Positions 18,920-27,643 are shown, counted from the first letter of the stretch. The stretch: 64,000 nt of DNA from Gammaproteobacteria bacterium (GCA_018825965.1 JAHKAA010000026.1:186001-250000), one strand, 5' to 3'. Notes: generated from the sequence alone by a model not told the origin. Program-made: numbers and translations.

Positions 18920-19482
18920 GGCTGTGCCACAGCTGATGTATCTTGTACTGCAGCGAAAGCGCCCTTAATTTGGCCGGATAGCACGCTCACATGTCTGATT
19001 TTATAAATCATCGAAGGCAAATATTTCGCCCCCAAAGCCGTCCATAAATTATGAGTTTTGCCTGAAGGAGAATTTTCTATCTCAAACTGCAAAGTGGAGA
19101 TCCCTTGTGGAAGAGCCGGATGATTGGCACGTGTAAAAGAGAGGTTTTCTTGAAAAAACCCAATAGTAGCGGTCAGAAACTTCAGTGCTTCGCTATATTC
19201 ATCAAAATTTGCGGAAACCAGGATATCGAGGTTAAAACAGACTGCCGGATTGATACGACTTATTTGCCCTGCATCCTGCCGCTGTCCTCCATAAAACTGT
19301 TTATTGATCTCGTATTCCAGATTGACCAGAGTAATCACCAATTTGTTTTGATTTTTCTGTGGTGAATTACCATTCATATCGACCAGATTATTTAACACAA
19401 CGACACTAGCCTCCATCCCAAAATACGTCATCAGGCTTTGATCCAGTACTTTTCGAATGTATTCGAGTGAAACACCAATCAT
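18916..19482 (-). CDS. DUF4255 / Pvc16-like tail terminator protein
   Basis: The DUF4255 domain fills this 188-residue frame from MIGVSLEYIRK. Hallmarks are VVLNNLVDMNG near residues 27-38, LVITLVNLEYE, then NLDILVSANFDEYSEALKFL and the terminal LGAKYLPSMIYKIRHV. Afp16 and Pvc16 of this family cap the tube and sheath at the end away from the baseplate. The frame stays open upstream to a GTG at 19818, but the extra 112 residues do not resemble the family. The ATG at 19482 has an ACAGGAT ribosome site eight bases away, so I chose it. It is the first gene of the operon. Confidence 0.88.
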   Translation of the reverse strand: MIGVSLEYIRKVLDQSLMTYFGMEASVVVLNNLVDMNGNSPQKNQNKLVITLVNLEYEINKQFYGGQRQDAGQISRINPAVCFNLDILVSANFDEYSEALKFLTATIGFFQENLSFTRANHPALPQGISTLQFEIENSPSGKTHNLWTALGAKYLPSMIYKIRHVSVLSGQIKGAFAAVQDTSAVAQP

Positions 19483-20351
19483 GTTATTTATCCTGTAAAA
19501 CGAGGGCCAGTCTTTCATTGACGACCGCATGAGCCTTCTTACTTGCGATAGTGTGGAATAACATTCAGTGGCTACAATGCAGGCGTCTTGCGTTACGTCG
19601 CACGACATCTTTCGAATCGCCGGTATTTCCTGAACTGACACAAAACAACTGTGTGATCGCGATTTTAAGACTAGTGGCGTATCGACGCAGAGATAAGTAT
19701 CAACGAGGTAACAGGTATCAGATGTTACGGTATGGTACAGTTCCTTATATCTGGACTGCATTGCAGAATCTGGCCACAGTGTTGCACTGATGCGCCGTAA
19801 ATCAATTGCCGTGAACACGGCTGACAGTCCAAAGAACTCTTGCTTGTTCCTTATTGCACAAGCTATTGAGTGAGCATAGATAGGTGTATCACCGGCAATT
19901 GGGCAATTTCTTTACATTCAGCAAAGGGGTGTCAGGAGAAGGAGGTTCAGCCTCTCTCGCGCCGACCATTAATCTATTTTTAATTCAATGAATTATATGT
20001 TTTTTTGAACTCTATATCGCTTATTGAATATCTCTACTGCTTTGAAATGTTGTTGATTGACTTTCGATAGTGACATTTGACTTTCCCGAAACGCTGGGGC
20101 CATGAGAGCCTTGCTCTATGTGGAATTGCCCGGGAGGAATTGTAGCTTTGTTCTGTGTGAGCAAGCTGTACAAATTGCACACCAAAGTCCTTGCATATTT
20201 TTCACTTTCTGAAGTAATTTCTCCGACATTGTTGAATCCAAAAACAAAAGAACTTAAATTGTGGCGAAAGTAACACAGTTAACGCATTCCTGTTGGGCTG
20301 TACATAACGACGCATAACGACTGACATATTTTTCCAAAACAAGGATGTGCT
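19483..20351. promoter_or_regulatory. Intergenic region between the eCIS operon and the DUF4350-like gene
   Basis: 869 bases with no convincing gene. Both flanking genes are read outward, so the region must hold the promoter of the minus-strand eCIS operon and that of the plus-strand gene at 20352. I see a hairpin with a bulge at 19936-19958 (GAGA..GAGG with CCTCTCTC) and an AT-rich core near 19970-20060. No clear consensus promoter hexamers can be assigned. The minus-strand frame from 19818 to 19483 continues the DUF4255 frame but looks non-coding. Confidence 0.5.
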
Positions 20352-21263
20352 TTGAAAATCTTAGCGTTTTTATTGGTCATAGTAACCTCGCTGTATGCCC
20401 ACTCAGAACAAGTAGTGGATCCCGGATATTTACCGGCCAATGCAGAGGCTACCTACACTGGAAAAAACAGGCCAGTGGTTCTTGTTGATGCTGCCCATCA
20501 TAATTTTCATACCCTATCAGGGCGCTATAAGCCTTTTGCAGCAGTACTGGAGAGTGACGGTTATGTTCTGAAGACAAACAGATTAAAATTCACTGAAGAG
20601 AGCCTCAAAGAAGCTGATGTTCTGGTGATTGTGAATGCCCTCAACGAAAAAAACCTCAACAATTGGGACCTGCCAAACTACTCAGCATTTACCAGAGAGG
20701 AAATTGAAGTCGTTTACCAATGGGTTAAAACCGGGGGATCTTTGTTTTTAATCGCTGATCATTTACCCTGGCCAAAAGCGTCAGAAGAGCTCGCTGAAAT
20801 ATTTGGCTTTCACTTTCACAACAGTTACGTTGAAGTCATTGGGCATAGTGAACAGTATTTTGAGCAGAATGACAGAAGCCTTGTTCCACACATTATTCTG
20901 AATGGTATAAAACCGAGCCACAAGGTTGATAGCGTTCGAGGCTTTATGGGGCAAGGATTCTTAATTCCCCCTAACGCAAGACCTCTTATGACATTCACTA
21001 AACCAGCCATAGCCCTGATGCCAGATAAATCATTTCAATTTAATGAGAGTACGCCGGAAATCTCTGCGACAGGCTGGCATCAGGCTGCAACTCTTGAAAT
21101 GGATCAAGGACGGGTGGTTGTGTTTGGGGAAGCAGGTATGTTTACCGCACAGATTGATTCAGATGCTGACGAGGTTTGGAAAATGGGACTCAATGCAGAT
21201 GGGGCAAAGCAAAACGAAAGGTTTTTATTAAATGTTATGCTTTGGTTATGCCGAAAAATTTGA
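20352..21263 (+). CDS. Exported DUF4350-like protein
   Basis: A 303-residue protein starting at TTG (20352), preceded by AAGGA, with a signal peptide (MKILAFLLVIVTSLYAHS). The core has a ThuA/DUF4350-like glutamine-amidotransferase-type fold: EADVLVIVNAL near residues 94-104, VYQWVKTGGSLFLIADH near 126-142, and VVVFGEAGMF near 256-265. Such periplasmic proteins are often annotated as unknown or as DUF4350. No catalytic Cys is apparent at the expected place, so a binding rather than hydrolytic role is possible. It stands alone on the plus strand, 102 bases before the cytochrome b561 gene. Confidence 0.65.
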   Translation: MKILAFLLVIVTSLYAHSEQVVDPGYLPANAEATYTGKNRPVVLVDAAHHNFHTLSGRYKPFAAVLESDGYVLKTNRLKFTEESLKEADVLVIVNALNEKNLNNWDLPNYSAFTREEIEVVYQWVKTGGSLFLIADHLPWPKASEELAEIFGFHFHNSYVEVIGHSEQYFEQNDRSLVPHIILNGIKPSHKVDSVRGFMGQGFLIPPNARPLMTFTKPAIALMPDKSFQFNESTPEISATGWHQAATLEMDQGRVVVFGEAGMFTAQIDSDADEVWKMGLNADGAKQNERFLLNVMLWLCRKI

Positions 21264-21365
21264 TGATACCCACAACTGAGCATTGATCGGGTAATAGATT
21301 AAAGCCTTGCTGGAAAGGTCATAACATAGGCCAAAGCCAAAACACAAAAACATCAGGGAAGAACA

Positions 21366-21869
21366 ATGACAAAAGCTTACATCCTGGACAGAACACTTCA
21401 CTGGATCTCTTCCTTGTTGATCCTGTTTATGCTTTTGAATATGGGCTCTCAGATCCATCTTTTAGACTATCGTGTCAAAGGCCAGATTGAGCACAGGCAA
21501 GATGCCATTGAAGTGCATGCCCTGATTGGAGCTCTACTGCTGCTTGTGCTGGTATCAAGAATTGTGTGGGCCGCACTATTCAAAACTCAGATCCCCAGGA
21601 ATTTAATACAGAATAAGCTTCATAGCTGCTTTATCTCAGTTATTCAGTTTCTGCTTTACGCAGTCGTATTTGCACTAGCCGTCTCGGGAGTGATGATGGC
21701 AGGCGAAAGTGAACTTTCACTGCATCTGTTAGGTGTGGAGATTTCTTCACCCGATCATAAAAATATTAAACAATACAGTCAGCTACGTGAAATTCATCTG
21801 TTTTTTATTTCAGTATTTTGGTGGCTGATTGGTTTGCATGTTGCCGGCGCTATGTATGCAAAGCGCTAA
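21366..21869 (+). CDS. Cytochrome b561 family membrane protein
   Basis: A 167-residue protein with four hydrophobic helices and His residues placed as in di-haem cytochrome b561: LHW near residue 11, HAL near 52, and IHLFF and LHVAGA near 148-160. These proteins move electrons between haem groups in the inner membrane, often from quinol to periplasmic acceptors. The ATG follows a GGGAAGAACA ribosome site. No dedicated partner is adjacent, so the electron donor and acceptor are unknown. Confidence 0.85.
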   Translation: MTKAYILDRTLHWISSLLILFMLLNMGSQIHLLDYRVKGQIEHRQDAIEVHALIGALLLLVLVSRIVWAALFKTQIPRNLIQNKLHSCFISVIQFLLYAVVFALAVSGVMMAGESELSLHLLGVEISSPDHKNIKQYSQLREIHLFFISVFWWLIGLHVAGAMYAKR

Positions 21870-21887
21870 ACAGAGCCGGATAAGTCA

Positions 21888-21912
21888 GGCACTCGCCACG
21901 CAAACGAGTGCC
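21888..21912 (+). terminator. Hairpin after cytochrome b561
   Basis: A perfect 8-bp inverted repeat, GGCACTCG and CGAGTGCC, with a 9-base loop, 18 bases after the b561 stop codon. It has no T-run, so it may be a factor-dependent terminator or an RNA-stabilising stem rather than a classical terminator. Confidence 0.45.
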
Positions 21913-22066
21913 ATCAGGCAGATTAAATAAGTATGAGGTCCGCAACATTTCGGCTTGCGACTATATTCGGCTCTGAATTCTGTTCAATTGTAAAAAAATA
22001 TTGGATTTTTAATAAATAGTTCGTGTACATTCGTACTTGATTTAGTGACAATAGTAAGGAACCGTG

Positions 22067-22327
22067 ATGCAAGTCAATTTGAATACCCCAACTACTGCAG
22101 AAACATCAATAGCTTCTCCGGTGGCTCCTGTTGCGCCAGCCAAAACCACAACGGCGACAACCCCTTCTACAGCAGATACAGTCACCTTATCCGCTGAAGC
22201 GAAAGCTAAACTTGCAGCTGATTTGGCGGCAGAAACTATGGGTAGTGGTTCTGGCAACGAACCTCCTATTGGCACATTTGGCAGCGGTTCTGGTAATGAA
22301 CCACCAGAGAAAGACCAGGAGCAATAA
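22067..22327 (+). CDS. Small Ala/Thr-rich protein with duplicated GSGSGNEPP motif
   Basis: An 86-residue protein from the ATG at 22067, with AAGGA six bases before it. A GTG one codon earlier is less well spaced. It is rich in Ala, Thr and Pro with TVTLSAEAKAKLAADL in the middle. It ends with two copies of GSGSGNEPP separated by six residues, then a charged tail. There is no signal peptide or membrane segment. I do not recognise the family. It is followed within four bases by a membrane-protein gene whose ribosome site lies inside this gene, so the two are translated together. The repeated tail could be a binding or processing motif, which is speculation. Confidence 0.6.
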   Translation: MQVNLNTPTTAETSIASPVAPVAPAKTTTATTPSTADTVTLSAEAKAKLAADLAAETMGSGSGNEPPIGTFGSGSGNEPPEKDQEQ

Positions 22328-22330
22328 CAG

Positions 22331-22822
22331 TTGGGGGAGTTTGCATACACCGTAGACAAGCTATTCTGGGTAGGTACTTTTTTACTACTGATTGTCTCTG
22401 TATTTTACAAGCTGGATATTTCTTCACGGATTGCCTTAACAGTGTGGGTTGTAGGCAATTTGTTTATGGACCTCATTCAACCTTTTGTGATGGCTGTATC
22501 AACCCATCACGTCATGATAGGCTCTTCCTTTTGGTATCTTACATGGGGAACCATTGAAATATTATGTGTGTGGTGTATTTATAAAGTCCACGCTGTGCAT
22601 GAGATCCCAGCAAGCAAGTTAACCCGCTACATTATGATCTGTTTTTTAGCCTTATGTTCAATGCAGTTGCTCCGTTTTGCAGACAGGAGCATTTTCGAAA
22701 CAAATTTGCTTTCTGCCATGTATAAATATGGGATAGTTGCCATCAACATCTCTGTAGTACCTATGACCGCACTTTGGTTAGCAAAGGAAATAGCGGCAAT
22801 CAGAAAAGGAATGGTCTTATGA
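22331..22822 (+). CDS. Polytopic membrane protein, unknown
   Basis: A 163-residue protein with about five hydrophobic helices and no soluble domain. The start is uncertain. TTG at 22331 has an AGGAG nine bases upstream (22317-22321), inside the preceding gene, and there is no nearby in-frame ATG. The helices contain several Trp, His and Cys residues but no known catalytic pattern. It resembles the membrane sensor portions of signalling proteins in general layout only. Its stop overlaps the next gene's ATG (ATGA), so it belongs to a three-gene operon with the repeat peptide and a membrane coiled-coil protein. Confidence 0.6.
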   Translation: MGEFAYTVDKLFWVGTFLLLIVSVFYKLDISSRIALTVWVVGNLFMDLIQPFVMAVSTHHVMIGSSFWYLTWGTIEILCVWCIYKVHAVHEIPASKLTRYIMICFLALCSMQLLRFADRSIFETNLLSAMYKYGIVAINISVVPMTALWLAKEIAAIRKGMVL

Positions 22823-23145
22823 TTGAGCTTTTATCGCTGGCAACACTGGTTGTATTGCTGCTCAGTGGTATTTTCTTCTACAAGAAAACCTGCCGTAACC
22901 TGACCGTCAGTGAAATAGAACAACTAGTTTCGCAGCAAATGGATCAAAGAGCTCATAAGCTTTGTATGCAGGCGTTTTATGTGCAAAGAGCCCGTGAAAT
23001 GGAAGAACGCTATAAGCTTGAGGAGCAGTTTCAGGACGACTTGCATCTATATGTTGAAGACTTCCAGGCCGAAGTGGCTGAAAGCCTGCAACAGAATAAA
23101 GTAAGGGATATTCAAAGTTATGGTTTTATCCGACTGACTAAATAG
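22819..23145 (+). CDS. Single-pass membrane protein with charged helical tail
   Basis: A 108-residue protein from the ATG at 22819, which overlaps the previous stop as ATGA. The frame opens further upstream at 22774, but the overlap start has an AAAGGA site and is preferred. One N-terminal hydrophobic helix (LLSLATLVVLLLSGIFFY) is followed by about 80 charged residues with high helix and coiled-coil potential, rich in Glu, Gln and Arg. The family is not recognised. Membrane anchoring by residues 1-20 and a cytoplasmic tail are inferred from the Arg/Lys that follow the helix. Confidence 0.6.
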   Translation: MIELLSLATLVVLLLSGIFFYKKTCRNLTVSEIEQLVSQQMDQRAHKLCMQAFYVQRAREMEERYKLEEQFQDDLHLYVEDFQAEVAESLQQNKVRDIQSYGFIRLTK

Positions 23146-23190
23146 CCTTGTCTGAATGCTATTTAGTCACTGCTTTGTCATTGCCTGATT

Positions 23191-23820
23191 TTAGTTGGCC
23201 CACTGTTTTTCATACTGATAAAACGCAGGTTTTGCCAGACTTAGGTTTGGCTGATGCTGCTTTTTTATGTAGTGTTGAATATCCTGTTGTAGTTGCAGTA
23301 CCGAATCCAGCAGTTCTGCCAGAGCAAATTCTTCGGTGTGGAAAACAAAAGTTTTACTGCCAGGTTCAAGCCAGCAAAACATAGCTTCATTGTCCATCCA
23401 GGTGATCACCTGATTAAAACTGGCTAAGTGATGAGCGTTATAGCGGCGCATCGATCCCTTATCCCGTACCGAATGATCCAGTTCATCTGCGTGACGCCAT
23501 AAAGTTTCATTACGCAAAGGATGACGAAGATCAGGTAAATTGATTTCACTTCGCAAGGTCATGGCTCTGTGACACAAATCCAGTCCTAATTCTCCACAAC
23601 ATTTTGCTGGCCAGAAAATTCTGGATAACTGATAACTGTGGATCAGGACTAAATGCACCGCATCGTACATGTCTTCGCAGGCACGACGTTGACAGTCCCA
23701 GTCTTCAGACCAATCCTGTAATTGTCTGATGGCTCTGTCCAGTTCCTGACCAGCCTCGACAATCAGTTCACATTGCAATTCCGCTTGCTTTACATGCAAC
23801 AGTATTTCTTTGGCATCCAT
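23191..23820 (-). CDS. Unknown helical soluble protein
   Basis: A 209-residue protein from the ATG at 23820, which has AAAGGAG seven bases upstream. The frame continues to 23856 without a better site. It is predicted to be largely helical, rich in Gln, Leu and Trp, with scattered Cys and His but no recognisable motif or signal peptide. It is read convergently towards the three-gene cluster ending at 23145 and is unlikely to belong with it. I cannot assign a family. Confidence 0.55.
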   Translation of the reverse strand: MDAKEILLHVKQAELQCELIVEAGQELDRAIRQLQDWSEDWDCQRRACEDMYDAVHLVLIHSYQLSRIFWPAKCCGELGLDLCHRAMTLRSEINLPDLRHPLRNETLWRHADELDHSVRDKGSMRRYNAHHLASFNQVITWMDNEAMFCWLEPGSKTFVFHTEEFALAELLDSVLQLQQDIQHYIKKQHQPNLSLAKPAFYQYEKQWAN

Positions 23821-24190
23821 TTCAACACTCCTTTGAAACGAGACAACACCTTTCATCAGGTACTCTTTAGGTTGAGTGTAGGAAGCCTATGCGTCTTTGC
23901 AAGCCAATAAAACAAGGGTTAAGTTATAAATTTTCAGGTATTTACCCATTATGGGTTCAGCTTAAAATATAAGCTGCTGAGTTACTGAGCGATCCATACT
24001 TTTGGTTTTTTCATATTTTTTTTGTATATATTTTAGAAACTCAAGGCTTGTGATGAAAACAAAAAAGGAACAGCACTGGATTTGCCTGAATAAAGCCATC
24101 GCTGTAAAGCAGGCTTTCATCAAATAGTTACATCTGTTGTTTACACTTTGGCGTACAATAGCCGCCTTTTTCGTCGCCTCCGAGGATTTT
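23821..24190. promoter_or_regulatory. Divergent intergenic region before the ABC transporter
   Basis: 370 bases between two outward-reading genes, so promoters for both should lie here. A TTTACA (24139) and a TACAAT (24153) are visible but too close together to form one promoter. No hairpin or gene is convincing. The AT-rich stretch at 23920-24060 is the likeliest promoter area. Confidence 0.4.
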
Positions 24191-26032
24191 ATGCTGGGCT
24201 TTTTTGAACGATTAACCAAACCCTTCCCTGATGACGAACCCACACAACCCCCTACAGGCTTGTTTGCATTTTGTCTGCATTACAGCAAAGGTATGGTGCT
24301 GCCACTGCTGCTGATGTCCATAGCGACAGCTTTACTGGCTGCGCTGGAAGTGTCTTTATTTGGTTATATGGGTCAGTTGGTGGACTGGCTGGTGAATAAA
24401 AATCCTGAAACCTTCTGGCAAGAAGAAAAAAATACCCTGATCGCTATGGCTGTGGTGATGTTGGTGGTTTTGCCTGTTTTAGTGTTTTTACACTCTGCAC
24501 TGATCCACCAGACCATTTTGGGCAACTACCCTATGTCCATCCGCTGGCTGGCGCACCGCTATTTATTGAAGCAGAGCCTGGGCTTTTATCAGAATGAATT
24601 TGCCGGCCGTATTGCAACCAAAGTGATGCAAACCGCTTTGGCCGTGCGTGAAACTGCGACCAAACTTTTGGATGTGATGGTCTATGTGGTGGTGTATTTT
24701 GGCGCTATGGTGTATCTGATCGCAGATTCAGATTGGCGCCTGGTCTTGCCTATGCTGGCCTGGTTAGTGCTCTACACTGGCCTGCAATTTTATTTTGTGC
24801 CCCGCCTGAAGCAGGTGGCAACAGAGCAGGCCGACGCCCGTTCGGAAATGACAGGCCGTATTGTCGACAGCTACACCAATATCAGCACCATCAAACTGTT
24901 TTCTCATACCAGCCGCGAGTCACAATATGCCCGCGACAGCATGCAGCTGTTTCTGGTGCCTGTTTATAAGCAAATGCGTTTAGCGACCTGGCTGAATGTC
25001 AGCGTGCAGTGTCTGAACTATTTACTGGTGTTTTCTATTGCGGCGCTGGCCATTTGGCTTTGGACTGTGAACGCTGTCACTGTAGGTTCTATTGCGATAG
25101 CCGTTAGTCTGGCTTTACGTTTGAACGGTATGTCACAGTGGATCATGTGGGAAGTCAGTGCTTTATTTGAAAACATTGGTACTGTGGCTGATGGTATTGC
25201 CACCTTTTCGCAACCTCAGCAAATAGTAGATACAGCAGATGCGAAGCCGATTCAGGTGGCACAAGGACAGATTGAATTTAAACAGCTGAACTTTAATTAC
25301 GGCAAAGTAGCAGGCGAACAGGGTCCTGTGATTGATGGTCTGGAACTATCTATTAAACCGGGCGAAAAAGTCGGTTTGGTGGGCCGTTCCGGTGCAGGTA
25401 AATCCACACTGGTCAACTTGCTGCTGCGTTTTTACGATGTCAATTCAGGCCAGATTTTAATAGATGGCCAGGACATCAAAACCGTATCGCAGGAAAGTTT
25501 ACGCGCTCATATTGCCATGGTCACCCAGGACACCTCTTTATTGCATCGCACAGTGCGGGAAAATATTCTTTATGGTCGCCCTGGTGCAACTGAAGCAGAA
25601 ATGAGGGAAGCCGCGCGTTTAGCTGAAGCTGATACTTTTATTCAGGAACTGACCGATCTGAAAGGCAATAGTGGTTATGATGCTCAGGTGGGTGAACGTG
25701 GCGTTAAACTATCCGGCGGTCAGCGCCAGCGCATTGCTATAGCCAGGGTTTTACTGAAAAACGCCCCTATTCTGATCCTGGATGAAGCCACTTCAGCGCT
25801 GGATTCTGAAGTGGAAGCTGCTATTCAGCAAAGTTTAACCCAGCTTATGATAGGTAAAACTGTGATAGCTATAGCACACCGTTTGTCGACTATTGCAGCG
25901 ATGGACAGACTAATAGTGCTGGATCAGGGCCGTATAGTTGAACAAGGCAGCCATCAGGAACTGATCGCCAAAGGCGGAATTTATGCTCAGTTATGGGCGC
26001 ACCAAACCGGCGGTTTTATTGGAGTGGAATAA
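24191..26032 (+). CDS. ABC exporter, fused membrane and ATPase domains (abct of PER modules)
   Basis: A 613-residue half-transporter from the ATG at 24191, with GAGGA upstream; the longer frame from 24137 lacks a good site. Residues about 30-340 hold six membrane helices. The ATPase domain has Walker A GRSGAGKST near 398, signature LSGGQ near 507 and Walker B ILILDEATSALDS near 527, plus the switch His in IAHRLS. It would work as a homodimer exporting lipids, peptides or drugs; the substrate is unknown. It converges on the GST and PER-like genes. The same trio (bla, gst, abct) is recalled from mobile PER modules, so this is probably the ancestral arrangement. Confidence 0.9.
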   Translation: MLGFFERLTKPFPDDEPTQPPTGLFAFCLHYSKGMVLPLLLMSIATALLAALEVSLFGYMGQLVDWLVNKNPETFWQEEKNTLIAMAVVMLVVLPVLVFLHSALIHQTILGNYPMSIRWLAHRYLLKQSLGFYQNEFAGRIATKVMQTALAVRETATKLLDVMVYVVVYFGAMVYLIADSDWRLVLPMLAWLVLYTGLQFYFVPRLKQVATEQADARSEMTGRIVDSYTNISTIKLFSHTSRESQYARDSMQLFLVPVYKQMRLATWLNVSVQCLNYLLVFSIAALAIWLWTVNAVTVGSIAIAVSLALRLNGMSQWIMWEVSALFENIGTVADGIATFSQPQQIVDTADAKPIQVAQGQIEFKQLNFNYGKVAGEQGPVIDGLELSIKPGEKVGLVGRSGAGKSTLVNLLLRFYDVNSGQILIDGQDIKTVSQESLRAHIAMVTQDTSLLHRTVRENILYGRPGATEAEMREAARLAEADTFIQELTDLKGNSGYDAQVGERGVKLSGGQRQRIAIARVLLKNAPILILDEATSALDSEVEAAIQQSLTQLMIGKTVIAIAHRLSTIAAMDRLIVLDQGRIVEQGSHQELIAKGGIYAQLWAHQTGGFIGVE

Positions 26033-26035
26033 CGG

Positions 26036-26063
26036 CCGGATCAGAGCCTTGGCTCTGATCCGG
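26036..26063. terminator. Bidirectional terminator between ABC exporter and GST
   Basis: A 13-bp perfect inverted repeat (CCGGATCAGAGCC and its complement) with a two-base centre, just after the ABC transporter stop and just before the GST stop on the other strand. GGGGTTTTAA follows on the plus strand. Position and symmetry suit a terminator shared by two convergent genes. Confidence 0.8.
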
Positions 26064-26067
26064 GGTT

Positions 26068-26643
26068 TTAACTTAAACGTGGATCGGTTTCAGCCACCAT
26101 AGGCTGCGTTAAGTGTTCGCTTCTGAACTGCAGTAACACCGGAAAAGGTTTTAAGTCCACTAAATCCCGGAACAATATCCAATCTATTAAAGTATAGAGA
26201 CTGATAGCTGCATAATCCCATTGCCCAAACTGCCCTGCTTTGATCTGCTGCTCCAGCGCCTCCAGCGTGGCCTGAATACGCTCGTGCTGCAGATTAAAAA
26301 ACAGTTTGTCTTCATTCACATCAAAACCTGAACGGGTGCAAAGCAACAGCTCAACCAACGAATCTGTACAAGCGTTAATGGTGGTCAGGTTGTTTTCCTG
26401 CTCCCAGCTTAAGGGTTTGAAATTTAACTTTTGCGCTAAGTAACGATAGATCACACCTGAATCAAAAATCGTCTGCTCAGCGTCAACCAACACCGGCACT
26501 TTACGGGCCGGATTGTGTTTCACCAACACAGAACGTCCTTCCGATTCAAAAATATTTAAGGCGATAAACTGATAAGGCTGACCAGCCAGCACTAAACGTA
26601 ACCGACGCACAAAAGGTGAAGCCACAGAACCTAATAACTGCAT
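26068..26643 (-). CDS. Glutathione S-transferase family protein (gst of PER modules)
   Basis: A 191-residue protein with an N-terminal thioredoxin-like domain: SPFVRRLRLVL near residues 9-19, HNPARKVPVLVD near 43-54, and FDSGVIYRYLA near 60-70, which is the conserved cis-Pro and DSG (Glu/Ser-binding) region. The second half is helical. Family members conjugate or reduce substrates with glutathione, but many small ones have unknown substrates. The start has GGAG upstream. It lies 73 bases downstream of the PER-like gene on the same strand and is probably co-transcribed with it. Confidence 0.85.
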   Translation of the reverse strand: MQLLGSVASPFVRRLRLVLAGQPYQFIALNIFESEGRSVLVKHNPARKVPVLVDAEQTIFDSGVIYRYLAQKLNFKPLSWEQENNLTTINACTDSLVELLLCTRSGFDVNEDKLFFNLQHERIQATLEALEQQIKAGQFGQWDYAAISLYTLIDWILFRDLVDLKPFPVLLQFRSEHLTQPMVAETDPRLS

Positions 26644-26716
26644 AACCTACTCCATTTTCAGATCAGGGCTTTAGTGTACAACCTTAACAACTGACTTCGA
26701 TAGCCCTGCTACCGGC

Positions 26717-27643
26717 TTAATTTGGACTTACCGCAGAGAGTTTTTTCAGTTCAAACTGATAAGCGGCCTGGGCGACCTGCGCGATAATAGCTTCATTGGT
26801 TTTGTTTGACTCGGCTGAATCTTTCACAAAAACAGCAACCAGCAAAGGCCGGCCATCCGGCAGCATAATGACCCCTATATCATTAGTTGCCGCTGTTTTC
26901 CCAACTCTGACACCTGAAGTACCGGTTTTATGTGCTACTACAGTAGTTGCAGGCAACAAGCCCTTTAGTCGCGCAGGCCCTGTGGTGGTTTCCACCATCC
27001 ATTTCCACAATAAAGCCTGAGAAGTTTCAGACAAGAGCTCTTTTTGTTCAAACTTTTTTAAGATCCGGGCGGCAGCTTTCATTGAAGTCCAGTTCTGATA
27101 TTGAACCTGATCGTCAGCATGCATTTGCGCTTCATTGGCTACAACTTCAGTTTCCGCTATCCCCAAAGACTGAATATAAGCCTGCAGAGCCGCAGGCCCA
27201 CCAATGAGTTCAAACAACAGATCACAGGCCACATTATCGCTGTGCGACACTGAATACTGCAGCAGTTGCTCAATGGTGACCCTAAATTCGTCGCCCTGAT
27301 AATCTTTCATCATAGGAGCCCAGGTATTTTGTAATACCTCTGCACGTTTTACTGCCACCAACTGGCTCAATTCCAGTTTGCCTTGATCCACCTGATGTAA
27401 AACCAGCAAGGCTAAATGCAGCTTAAATACACTTTGCATCGGAAACTTTTCAAAGGGATTCACCAGCAAAGGTTCCAGATCATCAGGCCCCCACACCGCA
27501 ACTCCTACTGTGGCCTTTTTGCCTGTCACTATGGTTTCAATGTGCTCTTTTAGCAAAGGAGATTGTGCAGAAATAACAAAAGAACTCAGAGTGAGGATCA
27601 GCACAGCTGTGGCCTTCAAAACCGATTTTGTTATTAAGTTCAT
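26717..27643 (-). CDS. blaPER: Class A beta-lactamase, PER family-like
   Basis: A 308-residue periplasmic enzyme with signal peptide (cleavage probably after SFVISA). Active-site motifs are all intact: Ser71-Val-Phe-Lys74, Ser135-Asp-Asn137, Glu171 in NEAQMHADD, and Lys239-Thr-Gly241. Compared with my memory of PER-1, which is also 308 residues, most positions match, including QSPLLKE, KATVGVAVWGPDDLEPLL, SHSDNVACDLLFEL and TNEAIIAQVAQ. PER enzymes hydrolyse extended-spectrum cephalosporins; activity of this copy is inferred. AAGGAT precedes the ATG. No insertion sequence flanks it, which suggests a native chromosomal gene. It would be transcribed with the GST gene. Confidence 0.93.
   Translation of the reverse strand: MNLITKSVLKATAVLILTLSSFVISAQSPLLKEHIETIVTGKKATVGVAVWGPDDLEPLLVNPFEKFPMQSVFKLHLALLVLHQVDQGKLELSQLVAVKRAEVLQNTWAPMMKDYQGDEFRVTIEQLLQYSVSHSDNVACDLLFELIGGPAALQAYIQSLGIAETEVVANEAQMHADDQVQYQNWTSMKAAARILKKFEQKELLSETSQALLWKWMVETTTGPARLKGLLPATTVVAHKTGTSGVRVGKTAATNDIGVIMLPDGRPLLVAVFVKDSAESNKTNEAIIAQVAQAAYQFELKKLSAVSPN

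Noticed and set aside
19483..19818. N-terminal extension of the DUF4255 protein
   Set aside because: No family similarity and no ribosome site at the GTG; the internal ATG fits better.
19936..19966. GGTTCAGCCTC segment resembling a tRNA 3' half or attachment site
   Set aside because: No acceptor, D or anticodon arms can be folded around it; it is part of a simple hairpin.
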